Shown: in pieces, positions 1-9,540 of the stretch
Layout of the letters: each line of letters starts with the position of its first letter
How positions within the stretch are numbered: position 1 is the first letter of the stretch
Assembly: GCA_028710155.1 (NCBI GenBank)
Contig: JAQUSR010000005.1
Coordinates: 1 to 39,296, forward strand
DNA from: Bacteroidales bacterium
GTDB taxonomy: Bacteria; Bacteroidota; Bacteroidia; Bacteroidales; WRLA01
Length of the DNA: 39,296 bases
Reading direction: 5' to 3'
The notes under the pieces: generated by a model
Told to the model about the DNA's origin: nothing
Databases searched by the model: none
What the model saw: the letters and a program-made list of their open reading frames with translations, nothing else
Translations under genes and position numbers: made by a program

Positions 1-133
1 ACAACGTTTTATCTTCTTATTCAATAACTTATAATTTCGTTGATGCGTTTTGTGCGAAAGGTTTGAATCCGACAAAAATATCAATGATTCTTTTTAGTTT
101 TGTACTGCGTCACGATTTCATTATTTGCCGCTA

Positions 134-3100
134 TCACTGCCCTTCCAAAATGCTTTTTTCTTGACCGTTTTTTACATCGCGAATCCACCACAAACCGGTG
201 CCGACATCTTTTATATTATTGATTACCAACGACAATTTTCCATTACTTTCTTTCATTGAACAACCTTTCGGATGTTTTTGAATGTAGGCAATGATATTCA
301 TAAACAAAGACGAATTATAAAAATCGGAATTTTGATTGGCAACAAACCAAATCACCATTTTTTGTTGTTTCAAAGCAATACGTTCCATACCTAACGTTTT
401 AGCTTCCCAACGCATACGAATGGCATCAAACAAACCGACCGCTTGAGGAGGAATTACGCCGAAACGATCTCGCAAACGGTCAATAAACCCCTTCAAGGCT
501 ATCTCATCTTCTACTTTATCCAACTCTCGATACAAAGATAAACGTTCTTGCGAATTTTCTACATAATCATCTGGCAACATGATTTCCATATCGGTTTCAA
601 CGGCACAATCAGCTACAAAAATTTGTTCAGAGTTATCTTTATCGTCTTTATATAATTCGGAAAATTCCTCCAATTTCAACTCTGTAATCGCTTCATTTAA
701 AATCTTTTGATACATTTCAAATCCAATAGTCGAAATAAAACCGCTTTGCTCGGCTCCCAAAATATTTCCGGCACCACGAATATCTAAATCTCGAAGTGCG
801 ATATATAAACCACCGCCTAAATTGGAAAATTCTTCAATGGTTTGCAATCGTTTTCTGGCTTCATCGGTAAGCACCGATAGCGGAGGAGCCAATAAATAGC
901 AAAATGCCCGTTTATCAGACCTGCCGACACGACCGCGTAATTGATGCAAATCGGACAAGCCAAAATGGTGTGCATCGTTGATAATGATTGTATTAACATT
1001 CGGAATATCTAATCCGGATTCCACAATTGAGGTGCAGACCAACACATCATACCGCTCGTCAATAAAATCCTGCATTATCTCTTCCAACACCTTACCGTCC
1101 ATTTGTCCATGTCCGATTGCAATTCGCACATCAGGACACAAACGTTGAATCAAACCGGCAACCTCTTTGATATTTTGAATCCGATTATTGATAAAAAACA
1201 CTTGACCTCCACGCGATACTTCCGCTAAAATTGCATCGCGAATGATCTCTTCGCCAAATGTATGCAATTCTGTTTGAACAGGTTGCCGATTCATTGGCGG
1301 CGTGTTGATGACCGATAAATCTCGGGCTCCCATCATCGAAAACTGCAACGTTCGCGGAATGGGTGTTGCCGTCAACGTGATGGTATCGACATTGACTTTC
1401 AAATTTTTCAATTTTTCTTTGGCAGCAACACCGAATTTTTGTTCTTCATCAACGACTAAAAGTCCCAAATCTTTAAATTCCACATCTTTACCCAACAATC
1501 GATGCGTGCCGATCAAAATATCCACTTTACCCGCTTTTACATCTTGGAGCGTATTTTTGATTTGTTTAGAGGTTTTAAAACGGCTGATATATTCTACGCG
1601 ACACGGTAAATCGCCTAATCGATCTTTGAAAGTATTGTAATGTTGAAAAGCTAAAATGGTGGTAGGCACTAATACGGCGGCTTGTTTGCTATCTGCCACC
1701 GCTTTAAAACATGCTCGAATGGCTACTTCTGTTTTTCCAAAACCCACATCACCGCAAATCAATCGATCCATCGGAGCTTCCGACTCCATATCTTTTTTTA
1801 CTAACTGCGTGGCTTTCAATTGGTCGGGTGTATCTTCGTAAATAAACGATGCCTCCAACGCATGTTGCAAATATGTATCGGGCGTAAAAGCAAACCCCTT
1901 CGAAGCTTTTCGTTTAGCATAAAGTTGAATCAACTCACGTGCAATGTCTTTAACTTGACTTTTAGCTTTATTTTTGGCTTGCTGCCATGCTTGCGAGCCT
2001 AATCGGCTTAATGTGGGTGGTGTTCCGTCTTTTCCAACAAATTTGGAAATTCGATGCAACGAATGAATGCTCACGTATAATACCGCGTGATTTTGATATA
2101 AAATACGGGCTGTCTCCTGCTTACGTCCGTTGTTATCAATCACTTCCAAACCATCAAATTGCCCGATTCCATGATCGACATGTGTAACATAATCGCCTCG
2201 TTTTAATTCATACAACTCTTTGATGGTCATAGCTTCACGACCTGACATATTATCTCTAAGCTTGACTCTTTGATAACGACCAAAAATTTGATGATCGGTA
2301 AAACAAGCTATTGGAATATCTTCATCCACAAATCCGCCATGCAACGCAAATGTTTCCATGGGAAAATTATCGATTTGCAACGGTATTTCAGAGAACTCCG
2401 CATCTTCCAAAATGGCTTTCAGCCGCTTGATTTGTGACGGTGTTTCTGAAAAAAACAGGGTCGGAATCTTTTTTTGTTGATGTTCGGTTAATGTCTTCGC
2501 TAAAAGTTTGAAATTCTTATTAAACTCAGGCTGCGCTATCGTGTGAAAAGCAATTTCATCGCCTTTAATCAAATTCTGATTGCCGAATTGCAAGAGACGA
2601 AATCGAGAAACCGCCTTCAAAAACTCTTGTCCGGTTGAATATAAAGCTATCGGATTCAAATGTTTAACATTTCCCGTCAAAGTTTCAAAAGTTTTTTGTG
2701 CTTCTTTCATCAAGTGATCTAAAACTTCGGAGGTATATTGCACATCGTTGATCCAAATAACCGAACGATCGGGCAAAAAATCCCAAAACGGCACCTGTTT
2801 TTCAACAGCATCAACATCTTGAATATTGGGAACAATCACCGCTGTTTTCAATGATTCAATAGAAAGTTGCGTAGAAGGATTGAAGGTGCGAATACTTTCA
2901 ATTTCATCATCAAAAAATTCAATACGATAGGGATGATCGTTGCCAAACGAAAAAATATCTGCCACGCCTCCACGAACACTGAATTGCCCCGGCGTTGTTA
3001 CAAAATCAACACGTTCAAAGCGAATCTCTTCCAAAAGATGATATAGCGTTTCCGTATCCAATTTTTCAGATACTCGCAAATTGATGCAATCGTTGCGTAA

Positions 3101-3535
3101 TTGTTTAAGGCTAATAACCTTTTCGTTTAACGCTTCGGGATAGGTTACTATGGCCAATTGTTTGCCTAACGAGCTGATTTTTCGCAACACCTCTGCCCGC
3201 AACACAACATTGGCATTTTCTTGTTCTTCAACACGATAAAAACGCTTATACGATTTCGGAAAAAACAATATGCGCCGTTTTTCAAACGGCATTTTCGTCT
3301 CTTCAAACAATTGTTCTAAATCGTTGTAAAAATATCCGGCAGTTTCTTTATCCGGCAAAATAAATAAATGAATGCCTTGATGTTCGCTCCAAACGGCTGC
3401 AGCACGCAATGCCAATGCCGATCCGTTTAGCCCGCTCAACCACCATTTTCCGTGTGTTTCGTTTTTCAGAAAACAAAGCAGTTGTTCAAAAGATGCTCCG
3501 AAATGAAAAAGAGCTATTAATTCTTTGGGAGACAT
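134..3535 (-). CDS. mfd: Transcription-repair coupling factor Mfd
   Basis: 1133 aa. RNAP-interaction region (LKRGDYVTHVDHGIGQFDGLEV), helicase motifs (DRLICGDVGFGKTEVAIRACFKA, VVDEEQKFG, TLTATPIPRTLQFSMMGARDLSVI, QLRGRVGRSDKRAFCYLL) and a C-terminal TRCF domain. Confidence 0.97.
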   Translation of the reverse strand: MSPKELIALFHFGASFEQLLCFLKNETHGKWWLSGLNGSALALRAAAVWSEHQGIHLFILPDKETAGYFYNDLEQLFEETKMPFEKRRILFFPKSYKRFYRVEEQENANVVLRAEVLRKISSLGKQLAIVTYPEALNEKVISLKQLRNDCINLRVSEKLDTETLYHLLEEIRFERVDFVTTPGQFSVRGGVADIFSFGNDHPYRIEFFDDEIESIRTFNPSTQLSIESLKTAVIVPNIQDVDAVEKQVPFWDFLPDRSVIWINDVQYTSEVLDHLMKEAQKTFETLTGNVKHLNPIALYSTGQEFLKAVSRFRLLQFGNQNLIKGDEIAFHTIAQPEFNKNFKLLAKTLTEHQQKKIPTLFFSETPSQIKRLKAILEDAEFSEIPLQIDNFPMETFALHGGFVDEDIPIACFTDHQIFGRYQRVKLRDNMSGREAMTIKELYELKRGDYVTHVDHGIGQFDGLEVIDNNGRKQETARILYQNHAVLYVSIHSLHRISKFVGKDGTPPTLSRLGSQAWQQAKNKAKSQVKDIARELIQLYAKRKASKGFAFTPDTYLQHALEASFIYEDTPDQLKATQLVKKDMESEAPMDRLICGDVGFGKTEVAIRACFKAVADSKQAAVLVPTTILAFQHYNTFKDRLGDLPCRVEYISRFKTSKQIKNTLQDVKAGKVDILIGTHRLLGKDVEFKDLGLLVVDEEQKFGVAAKEKLKNLKVNVDTITLTATPIPRTLQFSMMGARDLSVINTPPMNRQPVQTELHTFGEEIIRDAILAEVSRGGQVFFINNRIQNIKEVAGLIQRLCPDVRIAIGHGQMDGKVLEEIMQDFIDERYDVLVCTSIVESGLDIPNVNTIIINDAHHFGLSDLHQLRGRVGRSDKRAFCYLLAPPLSVLTDEARKRLQTIEEFSNLGGGLYIALRDLDIRGAGNILGAEQSGFISTIGFEMYQKILNEAITELKLEEFSELYKDDKDNSEQIFVADCAVETDMEIMLPDDYVENSQERLSLYRELDKVEDEIALKGFIDRLRDRFGVIPPQAVGLFDAIRMRWEAKTLGMERIALKQQKMVIWFVANQNSDFYNSSLFMNIIAYIQKHPKGCSMKESNGKLSLVINNIKDVGTGLWWIRDVKNGQEKSILEGQ

Positions 3536-3579
3536 TGAATCTTTTTTATTTCTTTTTTTCCTTTTTCGTTGTCAAATAT

Positions 3580-6500
3580 TTATAAATATTTAACCAATTT
3601 AAATCCCATTCGATACGGCAGTAGTTTATTTTTCGGATACATACGCAAAGCAAAATCGTAAACTCCCGCTTTGGGCAACGGAATGTTGCATTTATACATA
3701 TAACGATCGTCCGATAAAAGAGTTGCCGTCATCTCGGTTTTAAATAAAATTTTGTCGATTTGATCTTTTTCTTTGTTGGCAAAAAGAACTTCAATTCCAA
3801 CATCTTCAGACGTTAATCCTGCCAAATCCAAGACCACGTTTCCTTCAAAATTTTCGCCCAAAGAGAGTGCTTTTTGCATCAAATCGGGCATCGAAATATC
3901 AAGTACTGAAATTTGGTTCCATGCCTCTTCAACACGTTGCTTCCATGTTGCCAAAGCGATGGCGTTTTCAAATTTATGATCACACAATTGTTGTGATGAA
4001 TTCTCTAATCGACTGTAATACTTCGTTCTATATTCATCCAACATACGTTTCATGGTAAAACGCGGCGTGATTTTAGTAAATGTATTTCTGACATGTTGCA
4101 ACCAACGTGTGGGAACGCCTTTTTCGTTGCGATCGTAAAAAAGCGGAGCAATTTCCTTTTCAATTAGGCGATAGATGGTGTCGGCATCCAACTCATCTTG
4201 ATATTGTTGGCTGGTATAGGTGCGTTGTTCGGGTAAAGCCCAACCTGCTCCTTCTTGATAACCCTCTGCCCACCAACCGTCTAAAACGCTTAAATTCAAC
4301 GTTCCGTTCATCACTGCTTTTTCGCCCGAAGTTCCCGATGCTTCCAACGGTCGAGTGGGCGTATTCATCCAAATATCGACACCGCTGATGAGATATTTGG
4401 CAAGCTCCATATCGTAATTTTCTACAAAAACAATTTTCCCTACAAAATCGGGCATTTTTGAAACGGTAACAATTTGACGAATCAAACTTTTGCCACCCTC
4501 GTCGTGCGGATGGGCTTTGCCGGCAAAAATAAACCGAACGGGACACATCGGATTATTAATAATTTTATTCAATCGTTCCAAATCGTTGAACAACAATCCG
4601 GCTCTTTTGTAAGTTGCAAAACGGCGTGCAAAACCAATCGTCAACGCTTGTGCATTCAGCGATCCTTTCAACCGTGTTACGTATTTCGGGTCGTCTTGTC
4701 GCGAAATCACCTCTTGGGTAATGCGTCCTACAATATGATTCAACATCTCTTGTTTCGACAAATTGAGCATCTCCCACAATTTTTCGTCGCTCACCGAACC
4801 GATTTTTTCCCAAAAATGTTCATTCGATTGATCAGACAGAAAGTCGTTGCCAAAGGCAGTTTTAAACAATTGTTGCCAACGCTCGTTGGTCCAAGTATAA
4901 TAATGAACGCCGTTGGTCACATGACCGATGTGAATTTCGTCAGCAAAATAGCCGGGGAACATACCTTTGAACATTTCGCGAGAAACGCGTCCGTGAATTT
5001 TGGAAACGCCGTTGACCTCTTGCGATAAATTGATGGCTAAAACGCTCATTGAAAAGCGTTGCGAAGGATCATTTTCAACAAAACGTCCTAAATTCATAAA
5101 ATCGTTCCACGACAAATTCAACCGTTCGGGATAATGAGAGATGTATGTTCGCAACAAATCTTCGGGAAACGAATCGTGTCCGGCAGGAACCGGCGTATGA
5201 GTCGTAAACAACGATGAAGCGCGCACCACCTCTTTTGCTTGTCCGAAAGTCAATTTCCGATCACGCATCAGCAAATTCATCCGCTCGATGCCGATAAAGG
5301 CAGCATGACCTTCGTTGCAATGATAAATATCGGGATGAATGTCCATGGCGTTCAAGGCACGAATGCCGCCAACACCGAGTAACAACTCTTGTTTCAGTCG
5401 GTTATCCAAATCTCCACCATATAGTTGATGCGTCACGCTTCGATCTTCGGGAATATTTTCATCAATATCGGTATCTAACAAAAACAACGGCACACGTCCG
5501 ACATCCACCCGCCATATTTTTGCCGTCAAATGTCTGCCCGGCAACGCGTTGGTAATTGTAATCCATTTTCCGTTTTCATCGCGAACGGGAATCAGAGGCA
5601 AATGGCTGAATTTTTGAGGCACATACTCTTCAATTTGGTCACCATTGGCACTCAAACGTTGTTGAAAATAGCCGTAACGATATAATAATCCGACTCCAAC
5701 AATATCCACATTGCAATCGCTGGCTTCTTTCAAATAGTCGCCGGCCAAGATTCCCAAACCGCCCGAATAAATTTTCAACGTGTTATCCAAGCCATATTCC
5801 ATGCTGAAATAGCCGATTTTTTTACCGCATTTATGATTGCCTTCTTGCATATAGGCATCAAATTCTTGCTCAATACGCAGCAAATTTTCCACAAATTGCG
5901 AATCTTTCTCCAACCTATTCCAATGTTCAACCGTTAACGACTCGATAAGCGTAATCGGGTTGTGTTTGGCTTCGTCCCACAAGTGAGCGTCTATGCTTTT
6001 AAACAATTCGATGGCTTCCCAATGCCACGACCACCACAAATTTTTCGACAATTTCAACAAACCGGAAAGTTTTCGCGGAATGATGGGGTTAATCAGCACT
6101 TTTCGCCATTCATTTTGTTCTGAAGTATGAATTTGAGGCGTGGCTATATGTTCTTGATAAAGTTTGATTACAAAACGTTCGGTACGTCCGCTGCGTTTTT
6201 TCTCAGCTATTTCCCACGCTTTGTAATAGTTGTCCATAAAGTTATTCCAAACCAAACGTGTGGCAATGGTGTAGGCTTGTTGATGAGAAACCGCCATCTC
6301 TTTGGGCGAAAGTTTGGCATAATCGGCAATGATTTGAGATAAGACTTTTACGTTGGCATCGTAGTTATTGCGATGATATTCCAAAACGACTGCTCCTTGC
6401 GGTAAATCGTTGGCCGATGCTTGCAACCATTTTCCAAAACCGGTCAGTTGTGTCGTAATAGTCGGAATTGAAAAAACGAGACTGCATTCCGGAGCGTTGC

Positions 6501-7821
6501 CCCACGGTTCATAAATGGAGGGAAAAACGGTAACATCCATTCCGATAATCACATCCAAATAATCCATATTGAAAATGCCGTCTTTGCCGTCCAAATAAGC
6601 ACTGGTGAAAATAACTTTTACTTTGCTATCCGGAGTATTCCACAAACCTTTGTTTTTCAATTGAGAAAGCACTTTGTCGTGCTCTTCGTCGAAGAGGCTG
6701 TGGGTTAAAAAATCGTCTGTAACAGGATGGTCGAAATCGGGATGTTCGATACGTTTTAACAAACGGTTTCTGGCACCCAATTGATTGTTCGACAGCATAA
6801 TCCAAACAATAATTTCTTTGTCGGACTGCGGTTTATTTTTCAATTCATCCAACGCATCAATCAATTGGTTGATGCCGCGGTTTACAAACTCGTATCGACC
6901 GCTGTGCAAGACAAAAAGCGCATCATCCGAAACTTTTTGGCACATCAATCCTTCGGCAACCGCCTTCAGTCGTTGACGCGATTCGTTGCGTTTTTTGGTA
7001 TAATCGTTTCCTTTGGGAACATACGTTAAATCAACTCCGCTTGGGGTGATTACATCGGGCAAAACGTTCAAAAAATGTTCACACTCCGTAGCAGTTAAAT
7101 TAGACACCGTTGTAAAAACATCGGCATTAGAAGCAGCATTGCGTTCTAACGAAAATTTGGCGGCAACGCCCAAGTCATACGCTGTTTTCACCGGTTCGTA
7201 TTGTTTCATATTGCCATACAAATCCCAACCTTTTTCGGTAATGGCACGACCCAACACTGTGGCATGGGCAACAAAAACAGTAGCCACTTCCGGCGTATGC
7301 TCTTTGAGGTATAAAATTCCGGCACCGGTCAACCAATCGTGAAATTGAGCCGTTACTAAGATGTTTTTATTTTGTTGAAAGTGTGTGAAACTGTCGAGGA
7401 GCATTCCGGCAGCATATCCAAACAACGCGGGTTCAATGTAATCCCACTGACCGGAGATGGAATCCAATCCGTATTTTTCCCATAATTGAGCAAAAATATC
7501 GTTCTTTTTGGAAAAAAGTGTGGTAAAATCAATCAACACCGAAATGGCGTTTTCGGCATCTTTCCACCGACCGATTCTAATTGGCAGACCGCTGGTTTTC
7601 AATTGTTTTTTCCACTCGGGAAACAGCGTTGTATCTTCAACAAAAAAGGGATTTTGGGTATTATCTTTTAAGATGTCGGGTCCGACAAAAATATAATGGT
7701 CGTTAAATTTTTTGACCATTTCCACCGCTTTTGTAGCTAAAGCTGCATAAATGCCGCCATTTTTGTTACAAACTTCCCAACTAACTTCAAAAATATAGTC
7801 GGACTTCACATTTTCTATCAT
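3580..7821 (-). CDS. Fusion of GT3 glycogen synthase-like domain and GT35 alpha-glucan phosphorylase (with DUF3417 linker domain)
   Basis: 1413 aa. N-terminus FEVSWEVCNKNGGIYAAL and MDVTVFPSIYEPWGNAPECS are GT3-like. Middle KLSGLLKLSKNLWWSWHWEA is DUF3417-like. C-terminal half has GYFSMEYGLDNTLKIYSGGLGILAGDYLKEASD and EASGTSGEKAVMNGTLNLSVLDGWW of alpha-glucan phosphorylases. Confidence 0.93.
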   Translation of the reverse strand: MIENVKSDYIFEVSWEVCNKNGGIYAALATKAVEMVKKFNDHYIFVGPDILKDNTQNPFFVEDTTLFPEWKKQLKTSGLPIRIGRWKDAENAISVLIDFTTLFSKKNDIFAQLWEKYGLDSISGQWDYIEPALFGYAAGMLLDSFTHFQQNKNILVTAQFHDWLTGAGILYLKEHTPEVATVFVAHATVLGRAITEKGWDLYGNMKQYEPVKTAYDLGVAAKFSLERNAASNADVFTTVSNLTATECEHFLNVLPDVITPSGVDLTYVPKGNDYTKKRNESRQRLKAVAEGLMCQKVSDDALFVLHSGRYEFVNRGINQLIDALDELKNKPQSDKEIIVWIMLSNNQLGARNRLLKRIEHPDFDHPVTDDFLTHSLFDEEHDKVLSQLKNKGLWNTPDSKVKVIFTSAYLDGKDGIFNMDYLDVIIGMDVTVFPSIYEPWGNAPECSLVFSIPTITTQLTGFGKWLQASANDLPQGAVVLEYHRNNYDANVKVLSQIIADYAKLSPKEMAVSHQQAYTIATRLVWNNFMDNYYKAWEIAEKKRSGRTERFVIKLYQEHIATPQIHTSEQNEWRKVLINPIIPRKLSGLLKLSKNLWWSWHWEAIELFKSIDAHLWDEAKHNPITLIESLTVEHWNRLEKDSQFVENLLRIEQEFDAYMQEGNHKCGKKIGYFSMEYGLDNTLKIYSGGLGILAGDYLKEASDCNVDIVGVGLLYRYGYFQQRLSANGDQIEEYVPQKFSHLPLIPVRDENGKWITITNALPGRHLTAKIWRVDVGRVPLFLLDTDIDENIPEDRSVTHQLYGGDLDNRLKQELLLGVGGIRALNAMDIHPDIYHCNEGHAAFIGIERMNLLMRDRKLTFGQAKEVVRASSLFTTHTPVPAGHDSFPEDLLRTYISHYPERLNLSWNDFMNLGRFVENDPSQRFSMSVLAINLSQEVNGVSKIHGRVSREMFKGMFPGYFADEIHIGHVTNGVHYYTWTNERWQQLFKTAFGNDFLSDQSNEHFWEKIGSVSDEKLWEMLNLSKQEMLNHIVGRITQEVISRQDDPKYVTRLKGSLNAQALTIGFARRFATYKRAGLLFNDLERLNKIINNPMCPVRFIFAGKAHPHDEGGKSLIRQIVTVSKMPDFVGKIVFVENYDMELAKYLISGVDIWMNTPTRPLEASGTSGEKAVMNGTLNLSVLDGWWAEGYQEGAGWALPEQRTYTSQQYQDELDADTIYRLIEKEIAPLFYDRNEKGVPTRWLQHVRNTFTKITPRFTMKRMLDEYRTKYYSRLENSSQQLCDHKFENAIALATWKQRVEEAWNQISVLDISMPDLMQKALSLGENFEGNVVLDLAGLTSEDVGIEVLFANKEKDQIDKILFKTEMTATLLSDDRYMYKCNIPLPKAGVYDFALRMYPKNKLLPYRMGFKLVKYL

Positions 7822-7873
7822 AAAACACTTAATATTAATTTATTACAAATTTTCCTTATTTTAATAAGGGGTG

Positions 7874-7881
7874 CAAAGGTA
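7874..7881 (-). promoter_or_regulatory. Bacteroidetes -7 box (TACCTTTG) for the GT3-GT35 gene
   Basis: Minus-strand TACCTTTG about 53 nt upstream of the start codon at 7821. Confidence 0.6.
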
Positions 7882-8094
7882 CTTTTTTTTATTAAAATTG
7901 TGATGATTCTTCAAATTTCTCAATAAAAACCGCCGTTATGAAAATAACGTATGGATAAATGTTTGGAATAAAGATGAAAAATGAATAGAGTTAACATCAT
8001 TTTGTGGAAAAACATCGTGGTTGATCATCGAAATCTTATCTTCAACGCTAAAATAAAAATCTGAAAATTAATTTTGTATTTATCTGAATTATGC

Positions 8095-8102
8095 TACCTT
8101 TG
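8095..8102 (+). promoter_or_regulatory. Bacteroidetes -7 box (TACCTTTG) upstream of frameshifted lipoprotein gene
   Basis: TACCTTTG, with an upstream TTTTG at about 8073-8076 in the expected -33 position. Confidence 0.6.
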
Positions 8103-8125
8103 CGCATTAATAAAATTTAACAGCT

Positions 8126-8366
8126 ATGAAAAATTTGTTGAATATTCTTTATTGCAATTATCCAATTTGTAAGCTGCAATAAAAACAAAAAAGCCTCCTA
8201 TTCGCAACTTTCTGACTTAGTCGTTGAAAAGTGGATTAATACACATATTGACGGAGTTTCTATCTTGACTAACGACTCGTTTTGTAGTAGCAGACCATAT
8301 AACAGCCAACCTTTAAGGGCAATCATAAATGATTTCTACCTTAAGGTTAACAAACAGAAATCATAA
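8126..8366 (+). pseudogene. Small lipoprotein gene with a +1 frameshift in the signal peptide
   Basis: The ATG frame gives MKNLLNILYCNYPICKLQ*. Removing one base after AAT (about 8144) gives MKNLLNFFIAIIQFVSCNKNKKASYSQLSDLVVEKWINTHIDGVSILTNDSFCSSRPYNSQPLRAIINDFYLKVNKQKS*, with a textbook signal peptide and lipobox. Confidence 0.6.
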
Positions 8367-8414
8367 AAATATTAAATAAAAACAATCTGAAATACAAATT
8401 AAATTTATTAAACA

Positions 8415-9245
8415 ATGAAATTTAGAAGTTTACTTTACACAATGAGCATAGTTCTGCTTTTGTCGTCCTGTGCTCCAACATCATTTTATCAACTTTATGA
8501 TGTTAAACCGGCCAATGAATCAATAACCAAGTCTGATATGCTTGTTTTTGAAGATGAAAACTGCATAATAACTTATAATCTTTGGTCTCTTGGTGGAGAT
8601 ATTGGATTTAATTTTTATAATAAATCAAATAGTATGATTTATGTAAAATTGAATGAAAGTTTTTTTATCTTAAATGGTTTTGCGTATGATTATTTCAAAA
8701 ATAGAACATTCACGAAATCCGACAACAAATCTATTTCAACTATGGACAAATCAACCTTCTCTATGACAGCACTACGTAACAATTTTAGTAACATACAGAC
8801 AAATCAAATTGCAAGTTCCTCAAATTTCAATTCATCGGTTGGATATGCTATTTCAATGGAAGAAGATTCAATTATTTGTATTCCACCAAAAACTATAAAG
8901 AGAATTTCAGAATATTCAATTAATAATTCATTAATTAGAGATTGCGATTTATTAAAGTATCCTATGACAAATAAACAAATAAATACGGTATCATTTACAG
9001 AAAATGAAAGTCCCATAGTATTTAGTAATAGAATAACATACACGATAAATGGCAATCTAAAAGAGGTTACAAATGAATTTTATGTTTCTGAAATCACAAA
9101 CTATCCGGCATCACAATTTTTTGAAAATAATTATGAGGAATTTTGTGGTCAAAAAAGCCTCACTATTACAAAGAATATGAAATACTATGATATTGACAAA
9201 TTCTATATCAAATATTCAAAGGGAACAAGCAATTTTAAGCACTAA
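8415..9245 (+). CDS. Hypothetical lipoprotein
   Basis: 276 aa. N-terminus MKFRSLLYTMSIVLLLSSCAPTS is a signal peptide with lipobox LSSC; no recognised catalytic motifs. Confidence 0.8.
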   Translation: MKFRSLLYTMSIVLLLSSCAPTSFYQLYDVKPANESITKSDMLVFEDENCIITYNLWSLGGDIGFNFYNKSNSMIYVKLNESFFILNGFAYDYFKNRTFTKSDNKSISTMDKSTFSMTALRNNFSNIQTNQIASSSNFNSSVGYAISMEEDSIICIPPKTIKRISEYSINNSLIRDCDLLKYPMTNKQINTVSFTENESPIVFSNRITYTINGNLKEVTNEFYVSEITNYPASQFFENNYEEFCGQKSLTITKNMKYYDIDKFYIKYSKGTSNFKH

Positions 9246-9351
9246 AAGACAAAGAATAAAAGCACATAACAATGTGTAAAAAAGATTGCCTCGCCAGCAA
9301 TAAATTTAGGATTCTAGTTCATTTCAACCTTAATTGTATTTGGATATTAGG

Positions 9352-9490
9352 ATAAACGAAGTATTGAAGAGCAATTTAAAGACGAACACCTTAACATCAA
9401 TAACAAAAAATTCTTTGAAGCAAAAAGGACGTTGATAAATTAGTGAAATCAGCTTTAAAAAACGCAGATGCTTTCTTAGACGTTTTTTAA
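9352..9490 (+). pseudogene. Small gene remnant with a frameshift at an A-run
   Basis: RSIEEQFKDEHLNINNKKFFEAKRTLIN* continues in another frame as DVDKLVKSALKNADAFLDVF*. Adding one A in gcaaaaagg restores FFEAKKDVDKLVKSALKNADAFLDVF. Confidence 0.4.
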
Positions 9491-9540
9491 TGTGATTTTT
9501 GATACTAATCGATTATTTCCAATAAAACTCCATATCGGTA

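Noticed and set aside
1302-2187. Plus-strand ORFs of 60-112 aa inside mfd
   Set aside because: Antisense to a well-supported mfd frame; no start context, motif or plausible protein composition.
4107-5028. Antisense and alternative-frame ORFs (up to 184 aa) inside the GT3-GT35 gene
   Set aside because: Opposite or shifted frame of a strongly supported coding sequence; shadow ORFs.
7934-7949. Small hairpin CGTTAT-GAAA-ATAACG as a structured RNA
   Set aside because: Only 6 bp, AT-rich region, no T tract; chance level.
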